Shown piece after piece: positions 22,149 to 30,962 of a stretch of DNA of 33,772 nt. The notes under the pieces are model-generated. The model searched no databases and was not told the DNA's origin. It saw only the letters and a program-made list of their open reading frames with translations. The position numbers and the translations under genes are program-made. Origin of the DNA: an uncultured Alphaproteobacteria bacterium. GTDB taxonomy: Bacteria > Pseudomonadota > Alphaproteobacteria > Thalassobaculales > Thalassobaculaceae. Where the stretch lies: assembly GCA_902589475.1 (NCBI GenBank), contig CACITD010000028.1, positions 1 to 33,772 on the forward strand. The letters are read 5' to 3'. Position 1 is the stretch's first letter; each line of letters starts with the position of its first letter.

Positions 22149-23333
22149 CTATAGAAAGCCCGCCCAAAAAAGTAGCTGGTCTTTTTCCCGAAAATTTATC
22201 TGTTGTTTGAGTGTCAATCTCCCATTTTCTTCGATTTTGTAACAGACAAGGCTAAGAGGCAAAGAAGTAGCTTTACCCTTGAAATTGATTTTTCTTGCGG
22301 CCTCTGAATTTGCGGCTACCAGCATTTCACCAGAATTATGAATTGAAAATGTTCTTGGCAGTGAACCCAATGTGTCAGCAGATTGAATTAATGATGGCTC
22401 ATAAGAAATTTCATTTATTTCAAATACAGCAATATTGTCCTCTCCATTAGGAATTGCTCGACCATTTCTAGGTGCGGCAGGGTAGGTGCGGTTAGAAACA
22501 TAAACAAATTTTCCTGAAGGATGCACATGTACTGCGGAATTCGCTTGTCGTACCCGCGACTGCAAAGGTTTTGATAAGGTAGATGCGGTGAATAAAGGAT
22601 TATCAGAGATCCCTTCCTCCGCATTTTTAAATGTATGGAGTTCGCTTTGCCGTTCAATGGCAAGGTAAAAGCAGTGACCACTAGGGTGAAAGTCAAGATG
22701 GCGAGCGCCAAAACCTAATCCGCCGAATGGGCTTATTGTTTTGGTTTCTCGAAGTTCACCATCAGTAAGATCAAAGATTTTTAAACAGCCGGGTTGTTCG
22801 GACATAGTATCGGTAGCATCGTAGCCACGACATACAAGGATCGCAGTTTTTCCATCTGGGGTTATTCTTACTTGATGTCCAAATATTCCTGCTTGTTCTT
22901 TAGATAATTGAATTCTCTTATCGCCAATATTTCCATTGGCTTCGATTTTATGAACGGACAGCGAACTTGGATTATTATACGCCGTAAAAAGGTTTTCACC
23001 TCTTTCATCAGTAGAAAGGTGGATGGGACGATATGGTACCCGTTGCTTAGGTCCCAAAATTGCTGGCTCTCCTGTATTTCTATCAATAGAACACGCGAGT
23101 ATCGAGTGGTAAGAGCCCTTCTTGCCTGGACCACCGTCACTAAGAGCTAAATAAACAATGTCTTTTTTTGGGTGGGCCCAAACGTATTGAATATTAGAAT
23201 CAAAGTCCGTGCTACTAATGAAATCTAATTTGTGCGTAGTCAAGTCTGGTAAATACCATGAAAACTGGGGTCCAATGGATGCGTACAAATATTGAAAGCT
23301 ATCTTTCACTTTAGGTGTCCCGATTGAATTCAC
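22149..23333 (-). CDS. lactonase-family seven-bladed beta-propeller protein
   Basis: A 394-residue protein built of beta-propeller repeats typical of the 6-phosphogluconolactonase/YbhE (Pfam lactonase) family. Successive blades show YVWAHPKKDIVYLAL, RPIHLSTDERGENLFTAYN, HQVRITPDGKTAILV, ARHLDFHPSGHCFYLA, SAVHVHPSGKFVYVSNRT and RTFSIHNSGEMLVAAN. The H-P-S-G-x-F-x-Y-V-S-N-R motif is characteristic. The family includes 6-phosphogluconolactonase and muconate-cycloisomerase-like lactonases, so a ring-opened or sugar lactone is a plausible substrate. No signal peptide is evident, so it is probably cytoplasmic. Transcribed alone on the minus strand and diverges from the class III aminotransferase at 23548. 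Confidence 0.83.
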   Translation of the reverse strand: MNSIGTPKVKDSFQYLYASIGPQFSWYLPDLTTHKLDFISSTDFDSNIQYVWAHPKKDIVYLALSDGGPGKKGSYHSILACSIDRNTGEPAILGPKQRVPYRPIHLSTDERGENLFTAYNNPSSLSVHKIEANGNIGDKRIQLSKEQAGIFGHQVRITPDGKTAILVCRGYDATDTMSEQPGCLKIFDLTDGELRETKTISPFGGLGFGARHLDFHPSGHCFYLAIERQSELHTFKNAEEGISDNPLFTASTLSKPLQSRVRQANSAVHVHPSGKFVYVSNRTYPAAPRNGRAIPNGEDNIAVFEINEISYEPSLIQSADTLGSLPRTFSIHNSGEMLVAANSEAARKINFKGKATSLPLSLVCYKIEENGRLTLKQQINFREKDQLLFWAGFL

Positions 23334-23547
23334 TATCGACCAGTTATCATATTGTTTTTCTTTATAAAGTTTAAATCAATAATTGGCAGATAATCTTGGT
23401 TTATCTGTAATGGATAGTGTTAGGGAAGATATTTTTATTTTTGGTACTTTCTTTCTGTTATATTTTTTTTTTGTGTGTAATCTATAAATAGTCATACAGC
23501 TGCTTCGAGTTTGCCAACAATCAAGATACTTATTGGAGTTTTTAGAT

Positions 23548-24924
23548 ATGCCGGATCAAATGATTTCAAACTCTCAAATTATTGGCGCGTACAGGGAAAA
23601 AACTCCCGGATCAGAAAAATTGTCTATGGAAGCTAATGAAGTACTTCCTAGCGGCATAGCGCACGACTCTCGATATCTTAAACCTTATGCTCTTTATATT
23701 GATAAAGCTGAAGGCCCTCATAAATGGGATGTAGATGGTAATCGTTATGTGGACTATTTTGGCGGACACGGAGCTCTTCTATTAGGGCACTGTCATCCGG
23801 AAGTCACCGAGGCTGTGCAAAGTGCTTTAGGTGCGGGAACCCAGTTTGGAGCAAACCATCCGAGAGAAGTAGAATGGGCTAACCAGGTTATTAAAATGGT
23901 TCCTTCGGTTGAGAGAGTCCGCTTTACGTCATCCGGTACCGAGGCGACTTTGATGGCGTTACGCCTTTCGAGGTCATTCACAGGTAAAACTAAATTTATT
24001 CGGTTTAAGACACATTTTCATGGTTGGCATGACCATATGACAACAGGTTATGCAAACCATTTCGATGGAACAGCCACCGCTGGAGTTTTAGATAATATAG
24101 CATCCAATGTTATTTTGGTATCTCCACAAGACATTTCGGAAATTAAGTCAGTTATAGCTAGTGATGACGATATCGCTGCGGTAATTGTTGAACCTACTGG
24201 GTCGTCGTTTGGGATGGTGCCTATGGGAGAAGAGTTTTTGGCATTAGTCAGAGAAATGACGTCTGCTAACGGTATTCTTCTTATTTTTGATGAGGTGGTT
24301 ACAGGATTTAGGTGTGCCCCAGGCGGCGCACAAGAGGCATACGGAATTACGCCTGATCTCACGACAATGGCAAAAATTCTGGCGGGAGGTTTGCCAGGGG
24401 GTGCGGTCGGCGGACGGAAGGAAATCTTGGAGGAATTGGATTTTGAAAAAACGGCTGAAAGAGGGCGTGAAAAAATTCAGCACCCGGGAACGTTCAATGC
24501 AAATCCAGTATCTGCAACTGCAGGTATCACAGCATTAAAAATTATTGAAAGAACTGATGCTTGTGAAAGGGCGAATGAGTCTGCATCGTGGTTAAGAGAC
24601 CAATTTAACAAGACCTTTGAAGAGAAAAATATATCATGGGCAGCGTATGGAACTTTTTCAGGGGTGCATATTTTTATGAATAAGGGTGGTATTCCCTTGC
24701 AACCGTCAAATTTCGATGCAGCAGCAATTCCTTATAAAGAGCTAAAGAATAAAGACCCCCAGCTTGTGACAAAGTTACGTTTAGCTATGGCTATAAACGG
24801 TGTTGATTTTAATAACTCACCCGGAGCGCAGCTTTCTGCAGTTCACACAAAAGACGACTTGGAATTCACGGTTGGAGCATTTAGTGAAGCGCTGGATATG
24901 CTTAAACGTGATGGAGAACTATAA
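23548..24924 (+). CDS. class III PLP aminotransferase, glutamate-1-semialdehyde aminomutase-like
   Basis: About 458 residues of fold type I class III. Visible features: VDYFGGHGALLLGHCHPEV, the PLP-phosphate turn RFTSSGTEATLMALR, FHGWHD, the pyridine-binding LLIFDEVVTGFR, and TMAKILAGGLPGGAVGGR with Schiff-base K276. The last motif and overall order are closest to glutamate-1-semialdehyde 2,1-aminomutase. Alphaproteobacteria usually make 5-aminolevulinate by ALA synthase, so if the host belongs there this is more likely a catabolic aminotransferase than HemL. I chose ATG 23548 because GGAG (23535-23538) is nine bases upstream; the TTG at 23533 overlaps that site. Likely acts on an amine or amino acid from the neighbouring pathway. 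Confidence 0.87.
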   Translation: MPDQMISNSQIIGAYREKTPGSEKLSMEANEVLPSGIAHDSRYLKPYALYIDKAEGPHKWDVDGNRYVDYFGGHGALLLGHCHPEVTEAVQSALGAGTQFGANHPREVEWANQVIKMVPSVERVRFTSSGTEATLMALRLSRSFTGKTKFIRFKTHFHGWHDHMTTGYANHFDGTATAGVLDNIASNVILVSPQDISEIKSVIASDDDIAAVIVEPTGSSFGMVPMGEEFLALVREMTSANGILLIFDEVVTGFRCAPGGAQEAYGITPDLTTMAKILAGGLPGGAVGGRKEILEELDFEKTAERGREKIQHPGTFNANPVSATAGITALKIIERTDACERANESASWLRDQFNKTFEEKNISWAAYGTFSGVHIFMNKGGIPLQPSNFDAAAIPYKELKNKDPQLVTKLRLAMAINGVDFNNSPGAQLSAVHTKDDLEFTVGAFSEALDMLKRDGEL

Positions 24925-24932
24925 CAGGAAAA

Positions 24933-25664
24933 TTAATTTCCAATATTCAAGACACCAAAGCGACCAAGGTGCTTAAATTGTTTAACACCCGCATCTCTTG
25001 CTATGACTTTAGACAGTTTTTTTGGGTTGGTAGCGATAAAACCGGCTAGCCTACTAACACCGTAACGTCCAAGTAGCGGTGACATTGGTGTTCCTGGGCC
25101 AATAATGCTTACCTTGGCATTCTTCACTAAACTTAAAATTGGCTCTAGGGATCCATTCACCCATGTGGATGCTGTAATTATTAGCTGATCACATTTCGGG
25201 ATTAGTTGGGGGGCAGCACTTTCCGGGTAATCTTTTGGTCCAGGATTTCGTTCAATAACATGAGCATTTGGAAGTTTTTGCTCTAAGCCAGGAAACCTCC
25301 CTACAATAACAACTCTTTCATCAGCATTGGTATTAATATCTAGGCCGTTTTCCGAACTCAGTTTTAAGCTTGTGGTATTTATAAGGGCGTTTATTGTTGC
25401 ACATCCAATTGCTCGTTTAAGAGCATTTTGCGAATAGCAAAAATCAATAATTTTATTCGTTGATTGACCCTCCACAACGTGCAGTTCTTTTGCCAATTCA
25501 GCGCTATTGGGCTGCGGCGGAGTAGCTACCAAACCAACCCCGCAATGCGTCTCGATTAATATCCAATATTTTCCAATTATTAAATTTTTTATTATGTCCG
25601 ATGGTAGGCTTTTTCTGAGTGCGTCAAAGCCTAATGGCGTATTCGGAAAATTTAAGGTCATCAT
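24933..25664 (-). CDS. DUF364/DUF4213 Rossmann-like protein (putative metal chelation family)
   Basis: A 243-residue protein. The N-terminal half resembles DUF4213 (IIKNLIIGKYWILIETHCG, then a GCATINALIN helix); the C-terminal half is a DUF364-like Rossmann domain with RVVIVGRFPGLEQKL, ERNPGPKDYPESAAPQLIP and VSIIGPGTPMSPLL. The family is annotated as putative heavy-metal chelation and is often seen near molybdenum- or tungsten-enzyme genes; no member has a firmly established role that I know of. It overlaps the YdcZ-type transporter by ATGA and lies downstream of formate dehydrogenase on the same strand. I infer a role linked to metal or cofactor supply for that enzyme. Confidence 0.75.
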   Translation of the reverse strand: MMTLNFPNTPLGFDALRKSLPSDIIKNLIIGKYWILIETHCGVGLVATPPQPNSAELAKELHVVEGQSTNKIIDFCYSQNALKRAIGCATINALINTTSLKLSSENGLDINTNADERVVIVGRFPGLEQKLPNAHVIERNPGPKDYPESAAPQLIPKCDQLIITASTWVNGSLEPILSLVKNAKVSIIGPGTPMSPLLGRYGVSRLAGFIATNPKKLSKVIARDAGVKQFKHLGRFGVLNIGN

Positions 25665-26116
25665 CTTTGGAATTGGATAATCGCCATTCCGAAAACAACC
25701 ATACCTGCTCCAAAAAGTTTGCCAAATGTAATAGGATGTTTCTGAAATCCAATTGCACCGAAGTGATCAAGTAATAGTGAGGCTGATACAATCCCAAGAA
25801 TGGTAACTGAGACATATGCAGCCGCCCCCATTTTTGGGGCAAAGTTTAATGCACCAAATACCACAAAAGCACCAATTATTCCACCGCACCACATCCACCA
25901 AGGGGCAGCCATTGCAACTTTCATAGAGGGTAGTTTTACCCGCACTAGGATTATTACGATGAGGATGGCAAGTGTTGCTACAGTTGTATTTGTAGCCGCA
26001 GCAAGCAAAGGATGTCCTAAAGTTTTTCCAAGAAGACTATTTATTCCCGCCTGAACAGGAGTGCCACAACCAATCAGTAGTGCAACAATGAAATATCCGA
26101 GATAGGTTGCTGACAT
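25661..26116 (-). CDS. YdcZ-type (DUF606) DMT-family half-size transporter
   Basis: A 151-residue membrane protein with about five hydrophobic helices, half the size of an EamA transporter, as in the DMT_YdcZ family. Diagnostic features are an N-terminal GCGTPVQAGINSLLG, a central APWWMWCGGIIGAFVV and a conserved FAPKMGAAAYVSVTILGI. Such proteins probably dimerise to make a full transporter; substrates are unknown. An AAGGAAA site lies before ATG 26116. It is 49 bases beyond the formate dehydrogenase alpha gene and overlaps the DUF364 gene, so the three may be one transcript. Transport of a metal-ligand or of formate is possible but unsupported. Confidence 0.85.
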   Translation of the reverse strand: MSATYLGYFIVALLIGCGTPVQAGINSLLGKTLGHPLLAAATNTTVATLAILIVIILVRVKLPSMKVAMAAPWWMWCGGIIGAFVVFGALNFAPKMGAAAYVSVTILGIVSASLLLDHFGAIGFQKHPITFGKLFGAGMVVFGMAIIQFQR

Positions 26117-26165
26117 AACAATTTTCCTTGTCTGGTCTGTATTGTTTTTTAATAGCTTAGTTTTG

Positions 26166-28922
26166 TTAACTAGCGGATTTTTGGACCACTTTTTCTAGCC
26201 GAGCGGCACTAAATTTCAGCTCAGGTATTTTCCCAAAAGGGTCGAGTGCAGGGTTCGTAAGAAAATTTACAGCAGCTTCGGAATAACAGAATGGAACGAA
26301 GACGACCCCTGTTGGCACGTCGGCGTCACTTCGAGCAAAAAGCTCAATTGAACCACGGCGTGTCTCCACTCTGATTTCTTCACCTGGCACAAGGTTCCAT
26401 TGTGTCAGGTCATCGGGGTTTATGTGTGCGAAGGCTTCCGGTTCTATTCTATCCAGTACTGTGGCCCTACGGGTCATAGAACCTGTATGCCAATGCTCAA
26501 GAAGCCTGCCTGTAGTTAGAACTAAAGGAAACTTGCTATCTGGCACTTCATTAGGTGGTAGAATGTCGCATGGAACAAGCTTCCCACGTCCTGACTCCGT
26601 TGGATAGCCGTCGGCAAATATAACGCTTTGACCTTCAGAAAATTCGTCTTCACACGGATAAGTAACGGCACTTTCTCGCTCTAATCGATCCCAGGTAATA
26701 CCCGTTAGTGAAGGCATTACTTGCCTCATCTCTGCAAATATATCTTTTGGTTCAGTGTAGTTCCAGGACAATCCCATACGCTGGGCAATCTCCTGGATTA
26801 TCCACCAGTCCTGTTTAGCTTCACCTGGTGCTGGAACTGCCTTTCTACCAAGCTGTACACGACGGTCCGTATTTGTGAATGTTCCATCTTTTTCCGGAAA
26901 AGCGGTAGCTGGTAAAATAACATCGGCAAACGCGGCCGTCTCGGTCAGAAATATATCTTGAACCACAAGGTGTTCTAGTCTTGAGAGTGCCTCGCGTGTA
27001 TGGTTTTGATCGGGGTCAGACATTGCTGGATTTTCCCCCATGATATAGGCACCCTTGATTTTCCTCGCGTACATTGCATCTGTAATTTCAACTACTGTTA
27101 GACCCTTTTCCCTATCGAGATCCGTGCTCCAGAATTTTTCCCACCGATCCAGCTGGTCTTTATCCGTAACCGGTTTGTAGTCCGGGTAAAACATCGGTAT
27201 TAATCCCGCATCGGATGCTCCTTGAACATTGTTCTGGCCACGTAATGGATGCAGCCCAGTCCCCGGTCGACCAACGTGACCGCAGATTAAAGCCAGAGAA
27301 ATTAGACAGCGTGCATTGTCAGTGCCATGTGTATGTTGCGACACACCCATGCCCCAAAAGATTAAAGCACTGTTAGCTTTCGCGTAAATTCGCGCAATCT
27401 CTCTAATTTTATTAGCTTCTATACCACAGATTGGGGCCATGCGTTCCGGTGTGAATTGCGCAGTTTGGTTTTTGAGCTCCTCAAACCCCTCGGTGTAACC
27501 ATCTATGTATTGCTGATCATATAATTCTTCCGAAATAATTGTATTAATCATTCCGTTTAGCATCGCTACATCGGAACTCGGTTTAAATTGGATCATGTGT
27601 GTTGCATGTCGAGTGAGCGCCTGACCTCGAGGATCCATCACAATTAGAGTTGATCCAGCCTTTACAGCATTTTTAATAAATGTGGCGGCCACAGGATGGT
27701 TTACCGTTGGATTTGCTCCAATTACGATAATCACTTCTGCATTCACTGCCTCAGAGAATGGTGCCGTAACTGCGCCTGAACCAATTGTCTCCATAAGAGC
27801 CGATACTGATGAGGCATGACATAAGCGGGTACAATGATCAACATTGTTAGTGCCAAAACCAGTGCGAACTAACTTTTGTACGAGATATGCTTCTTCGTTG
27901 GAGCCCTTGGCTGATCCAAATCCTGCAAGGGCGTTGCCTCCATTTTTTTCTCGAACCTTAATCAATCCAGAAGCCGCAAACTCCAGTGCTTCTGCCCAAC
28001 TAGCACTTCTGAAATTTTCCAAAGGATTTGCAGGAATTTCGCGTGTTTTTGGACAGTCACTTTTTCTTATCATTGGTGTGGTCAATCGGTCTTTATTATG
28101 AATGTAATCAAAGCCATATCGACCTTTCACACAGAGTCTACCGCGGTTAGCTGGCCCAGGACGCCCATCAACAGAAAGTATTTTATCATCTTGTATATTG
28201 AACGTTAATTGGCACCCGACCCCGCAGTATGGGCACAAACTGTCAACCTGACGGTCTGGCTTGTTAGCGAATACACCGTTTTCGTCAAGAGACGCTTTTG
28301 GCATCAGCGCCCCGGTTGGGCATGCTTGCACACACTCACCACATCCAACGCAGGTACTTGCGCCCATGTCGTCGCCTAAGTCAAAAACAATGTGAGCGTT
28401 AGGCCCGCGACCGGCAAGTCCGATAACATCGTTAACTTGTACTTCTCTGCATGCTCTAACGCACAAACCGCATTGGATACAAGCATCCATATTAACAGCT
28501 ATCGCCGGGTGACTGCTATCGGGTTGCGGAACAGTATGTTGGGGAAATCTACTTTCATTAAGTTCCGCAGCATTAGCGAAATGCCATAGCGTAGAAGCTG
28601 GGTCGTGGGCATCGGCCTGGGAAGGTTGGTCTGTTACTAGTAATTCGAGCACCATATTTCTCGCTTTTGTTGCCCGGTCACTCGCCGTTTTTATGACCAT
28701 TCCTTCGCTGGCATATCGAATACACGAAGCGGCAAGAGTTCTCTCGCCATCTATTTCCACCATACACGCTCTACAATTCCCATCCGGCCTGTATCCATCA
28801 GCCGGTTTATGGCATAGATGCGGGATTTGGATACCATTTCGGGAGGCAACCTCCCATATGGTTTCGTTGGTATTTGCCTCCACGTTGTTGTCATCTATCG
28901 TAATTATAATTGAATTGGTCAT
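26166..28922 (-). CDS. NAD-linked formate dehydrogenase, Mo/W-bis-MGD alpha subunit
   Basis: A 918-residue catalytic subunit oxidising formate to CO2 in the cytoplasm. N-terminal [2Fe-2S] ferredoxin domain (C37, C50, C53, C67); two [4Fe-4S] motifs (C148-C151-C154-C158 and C191-C194-C197-C201); then the molybdopterin domain with its own cluster (C230, C233, C237, C264). The metal ligand is Cys368, next to His369, in HCTRLCHASS, so not selenocysteine. C-terminal MGD-binding parts include LTTGRLLEHWHTGSMTRR. The extra NuoG-like His(Cys)3 cluster of FdsA-type enzymes is absent: that stretch reads QADAHDPASTLWHFANA. Paired with the fused NuoEF subunit upstream. No fdhD or fdsD is in the window, so maturation genes lie elsewhere. 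Confidence 0.93.
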   Translation of the reverse strand: MTNSIIITIDDNNVEANTNETIWEVASRNGIQIPHLCHKPADGYRPDGNCRACMVEIDGERTLAASCIRYASEGMVIKTASDRATKARNMVLELLVTDQPSQADAHDPASTLWHFANAAELNESRFPQHTVPQPDSSHPAIAVNMDACIQCGLCVRACREVQVNDVIGLAGRGPNAHIVFDLGDDMGASTCVGCGECVQACPTGALMPKASLDENGVFANKPDRQVDSLCPYCGVGCQLTFNIQDDKILSVDGRPGPANRGRLCVKGRYGFDYIHNKDRLTTPMIRKSDCPKTREIPANPLENFRSASWAEALEFAASGLIKVREKNGGNALAGFGSAKGSNEEAYLVQKLVRTGFGTNNVDHCTRLCHASSVSALMETIGSGAVTAPFSEAVNAEVIIVIGANPTVNHPVAATFIKNAVKAGSTLIVMDPRGQALTRHATHMIQFKPSSDVAMLNGMINTIISEELYDQQYIDGYTEGFEELKNQTAQFTPERMAPICGIEANKIREIARIYAKANSALIFWGMGVSQHTHGTDNARCLISLALICGHVGRPGTGLHPLRGQNNVQGASDAGLIPMFYPDYKPVTDKDQLDRWEKFWSTDLDREKGLTVVEITDAMYARKIKGAYIMGENPAMSDPDQNHTREALSRLEHLVVQDIFLTETAAFADVILPATAFPEKDGTFTNTDRRVQLGRKAVPAPGEAKQDWWIIQEIAQRMGLSWNYTEPKDIFAEMRQVMPSLTGITWDRLERESAVTYPCEDEFSEGQSVIFADGYPTESGRGKLVPCDILPPNEVPDSKFPLVLTTGRLLEHWHTGSMTRRATVLDRIEPEAFAHINPDDLTQWNLVPGEEIRVETRRGSIELFARSDADVPTGVVFVPFCYSEAAVNFLTNPALDPFGKIPELKFSAARLEKVVQKSAS

Positions 28923-29008
28923 AGGTTTTCTTCAAAAATAAACTTTGCTTTTATCCCGGTTATTTTCAGGCTTGAATATTTTAAACCCGATTATAATTTA
29001 TTTATACA

Positions 29009-30739
29009 TCAAAATTGTTCCTTAAAAAATCTAATAGCAGATACCAACGGATTACTTGCAGCTTGTCCTAAGCCGCATATTGATGCGTCTTGCATCGTAG
29101 CGGCTAATTCGGAAAGTAAGTCAATATCCCAATTATCTTGTTCCATCAGTTTAACTGCCTTTTCAGTTCCAACTCTGCATGGGGAGCACTGGCCACAGCT
29201 TTCATCCTCAAAAAAACGCAATAGGTTTAGCGCGGCTTCTTTGATTGAATCTTTATCAGATAAAATTACAACAGCGTGGCTTCCAACAAAGCAGCCATGT
29301 TGTTCGAGTTGGCCAAAATCTAGAGGTAAATTATCCATATTGGCTGGTAGAATCCCCCCTGAAGCTCCGCCAGGCAAGTAGGCCCGAAACTCATGCCCAT
29401 CCTGCATGCCGCCGCAATAGTTATCGATCAATTCTCTTACCGTGCTTCCTGCAGGAGCTATCTTTACTCCAGGTTGCTTGACCCGCCCAGATACCGAGTA
29501 GCTCCGTAAACCTGGGTGACCATCTTTTCCTTGATCTGAAAACCATACTGGACCTTTTTCAATTATATCCCTAATCCAAAACAAAGTTTCAATATTGTTG
29601 ACTAATGTTGGTTTATTGAAAATACCAACTTCTGCAACGTAAGGCGGACGATGCCGAGGGTATCCTCTTTTGCCTTCTATAGACTCGATCATAGCTGACT
29701 CTTCACCGCAAATATATGCGCCGGCGCCTCGTCGCAGATGTATCCGTGTATGTGGTACTAGTCCTTCTGTTTTTAGATGATTAATTTCTTCTTCTAATAT
29801 CACACGGATTTCTGGGTACTCGTCTCGAAGATAAAAATAGCAGTCCTCCGCCCCAACAACAGAGGCGCCAATTAACATCCCCTCTAAAACTCGATGAGGG
29901 TCTTTCTCTAAATAATATCTATCTTTAAATGTGCCAGGTTCCCCCTCATCACCATTCACGGCAAGTGCTTTTTTTCCTGAAGCATCCCGCACTAGACCCC
30001 ATTTTCTTGATGTAGGAAACCCAGCTCCGCCCAATCCTCTTAGACCCGATTCAGCTAGTTTCTCTAATATTTCTTCCGCCAAGATGTTTTGAGAGGTGCA
30101 AGCTTTTAAAAGTTTGTAACCGCCTTTTTCTATATATTCGTCAATACGAATAGGAGATATCTTATTGTGCGAAAAACGGCCGCTTCGAATAGCGGAGATT
30201 TTTTCTTGAATACTTGTCAAGGTTACGTTTTCTACCATTGAGTGACCTATAGCGGCGACCGGCGCCTTATCACATGCCCCCATGCAAGGGGAACGCACCA
30301 CACGTACGTCTTTCTCAAGCGAACAGGCTGCCTCACTCAAAATTTTATCCGAACCGAATAAAGAACAGGTTATGCTATCGCAAACGCGCAGCGTTATAGG
30401 GGGTAGTGCTTGCTCATTCTCGCGTACGATATCGAAGTGCGCGTAAAAAGAAGCAACTTCATAAACCTCGGCCATTGCCATTTTCATTTCATAGCTAAGG
30501 GCTACGAGTTGTTTCGTTGTTATAAAACCGAATTTGTCCTGAAAAAGATGAAGGTGCTCGATTAGAAGGTCTCTTCTACGAGGTCGGTTGCCTAATATCT
30601 GCTTAACTTGTTGAAGAGTATTTGGGTCGACTTGTCTGCCTTTGTTAAAGGCTCTTCCTCCTCGGCGCCCACTGGCGCTGTTTCTTTTCAGGTTAGGCTT
30701 CAAATCTTTTCTATCATTTTCTTGTTTTGGCTTTTGCAA
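29009..30739 (-). CDS. formate dehydrogenase NAD-binding subunit, NuoE-NuoF fusion
   Basis: A 576-residue fusion. After a basic, probably disordered stretch (residues 1-35), a NuoE-like thioredoxin-fold domain has its [2Fe-2S] cysteines at C120, C125, C152 and C156. From about residue 200 a NuoF-like part has the FMN/NADH loop GLRGLGGAGFPTSRKW, NGDEGEPGTFKDR, GAGAYICGEESAMIESIEGK, an SLBB region and a [4Fe-4S] site ESCGQCSPCRVG (C515, C518, C521) with C555. It takes electrons from the alpha subunit and reduces NAD+ (FdsG and FdsB roles in one chain). The loop has Leu in place of Arg in RGRGGAGF. Start is TTG 30739, the only conventional start after the upstream stop. The alpha gene follows after 86 bases. 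Confidence 0.93.
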   Translation of the reverse strand: MQKPKQENDRKDLKPNLKRNSASGRRGGRAFNKGRQVDPNTLQQVKQILGNRPRRRDLLIEHLHLFQDKFGFITTKQLVALSYEMKMAMAEVYEVASFYAHFDIVRENEQALPPITLRVCDSITCSLFGSDKILSEAACSLEKDVRVVRSPCMGACDKAPVAAIGHSMVENVTLTSIQEKISAIRSGRFSHNKISPIRIDEYIEKGGYKLLKACTSQNILAEEILEKLAESGLRGLGGAGFPTSRKWGLVRDASGKKALAVNGDEGEPGTFKDRYYLEKDPHRVLEGMLIGASVVGAEDCYFYLRDEYPEIRVILEEEINHLKTEGLVPHTRIHLRRGAGAYICGEESAMIESIEGKRGYPRHRPPYVAEVGIFNKPTLVNNIETLFWIRDIIEKGPVWFSDQGKDGHPGLRSYSVSGRVKQPGVKIAPAGSTVRELIDNYCGGMQDGHEFRAYLPGGASGGILPANMDNLPLDFGQLEQHGCFVGSHAVVILSDKDSIKEAALNLLRFFEDESCGQCSPCRVGTEKAVKLMEQDNWDIDLLSELAATMQDASICGLGQAASNPLVSAIRFFKEQF

Positions 30740-30841
30740 AATGAATTCTTTCGAAATTATTATTTACTGTTTCAAAAAAAGTTGGTCTTCGAACCTTCAT
30801 AGCTTGCCAATAAGGTTGTCTAGAAAGGTTCATTACATAAA

Positions 30842-30870
30842 TATATAAAGCATTTTCACATAGTATCCAA
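30842..30870 (-). promoter_or_regulatory. possible promoter of the formate dehydrogenase operon
   Basis: On the minus strand TTGGAT (30870-30865) and TATATA (30847-30842) are spaced by 17 bases, about 100 bases before the TTG start. Both boxes are only partial matches to sigma70 consensus, and the region is AT-rich, so chance is possible. Confidence 0.3.
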
Positions 30871-30906
30871 AGATTTGTCTCTAGAATTTCCGCCGCGTGA
30901 AAAAGC

Positions 30907-30915
30907 TGCTATAAT
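30907..30915 (+). promoter_or_regulatory. extended -10 promoter for fliI
   Basis: TGCTATAAT is a perfect extended -10 element (TGnTATAAT), about 47 bases before the GTG start of fliI. No good -35 box lies 16-18 bases upstream, which extended -10 promoters do not require. It does not resemble a sigma28 or sigma54 flagellar promoter. Confidence 0.5.
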
Positions 30916-30962
30916 CAACCATGTTCGTGAACTTCTGAAATTAAATTTAAAGAGAACACCCC

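Noticed and set aside
23533-24924. Calling the class III aminotransferase hemL with a TTG 23533 start
   Set aside because: TTGGAG at 23533 is better read as the ribosome site for ATG 23548, and in an alphaproteobacterium ALA synthase normally replaces the HemL route; no haem genes are near.
24934-24948. GGAAA-ATTAA-TTTCC as a terminator between the aminotransferase and the DUF364 gene
   Set aside because: The stem is 5 bp, AT-rich and overlaps the DUF364 stop codon, with no T run on either side.
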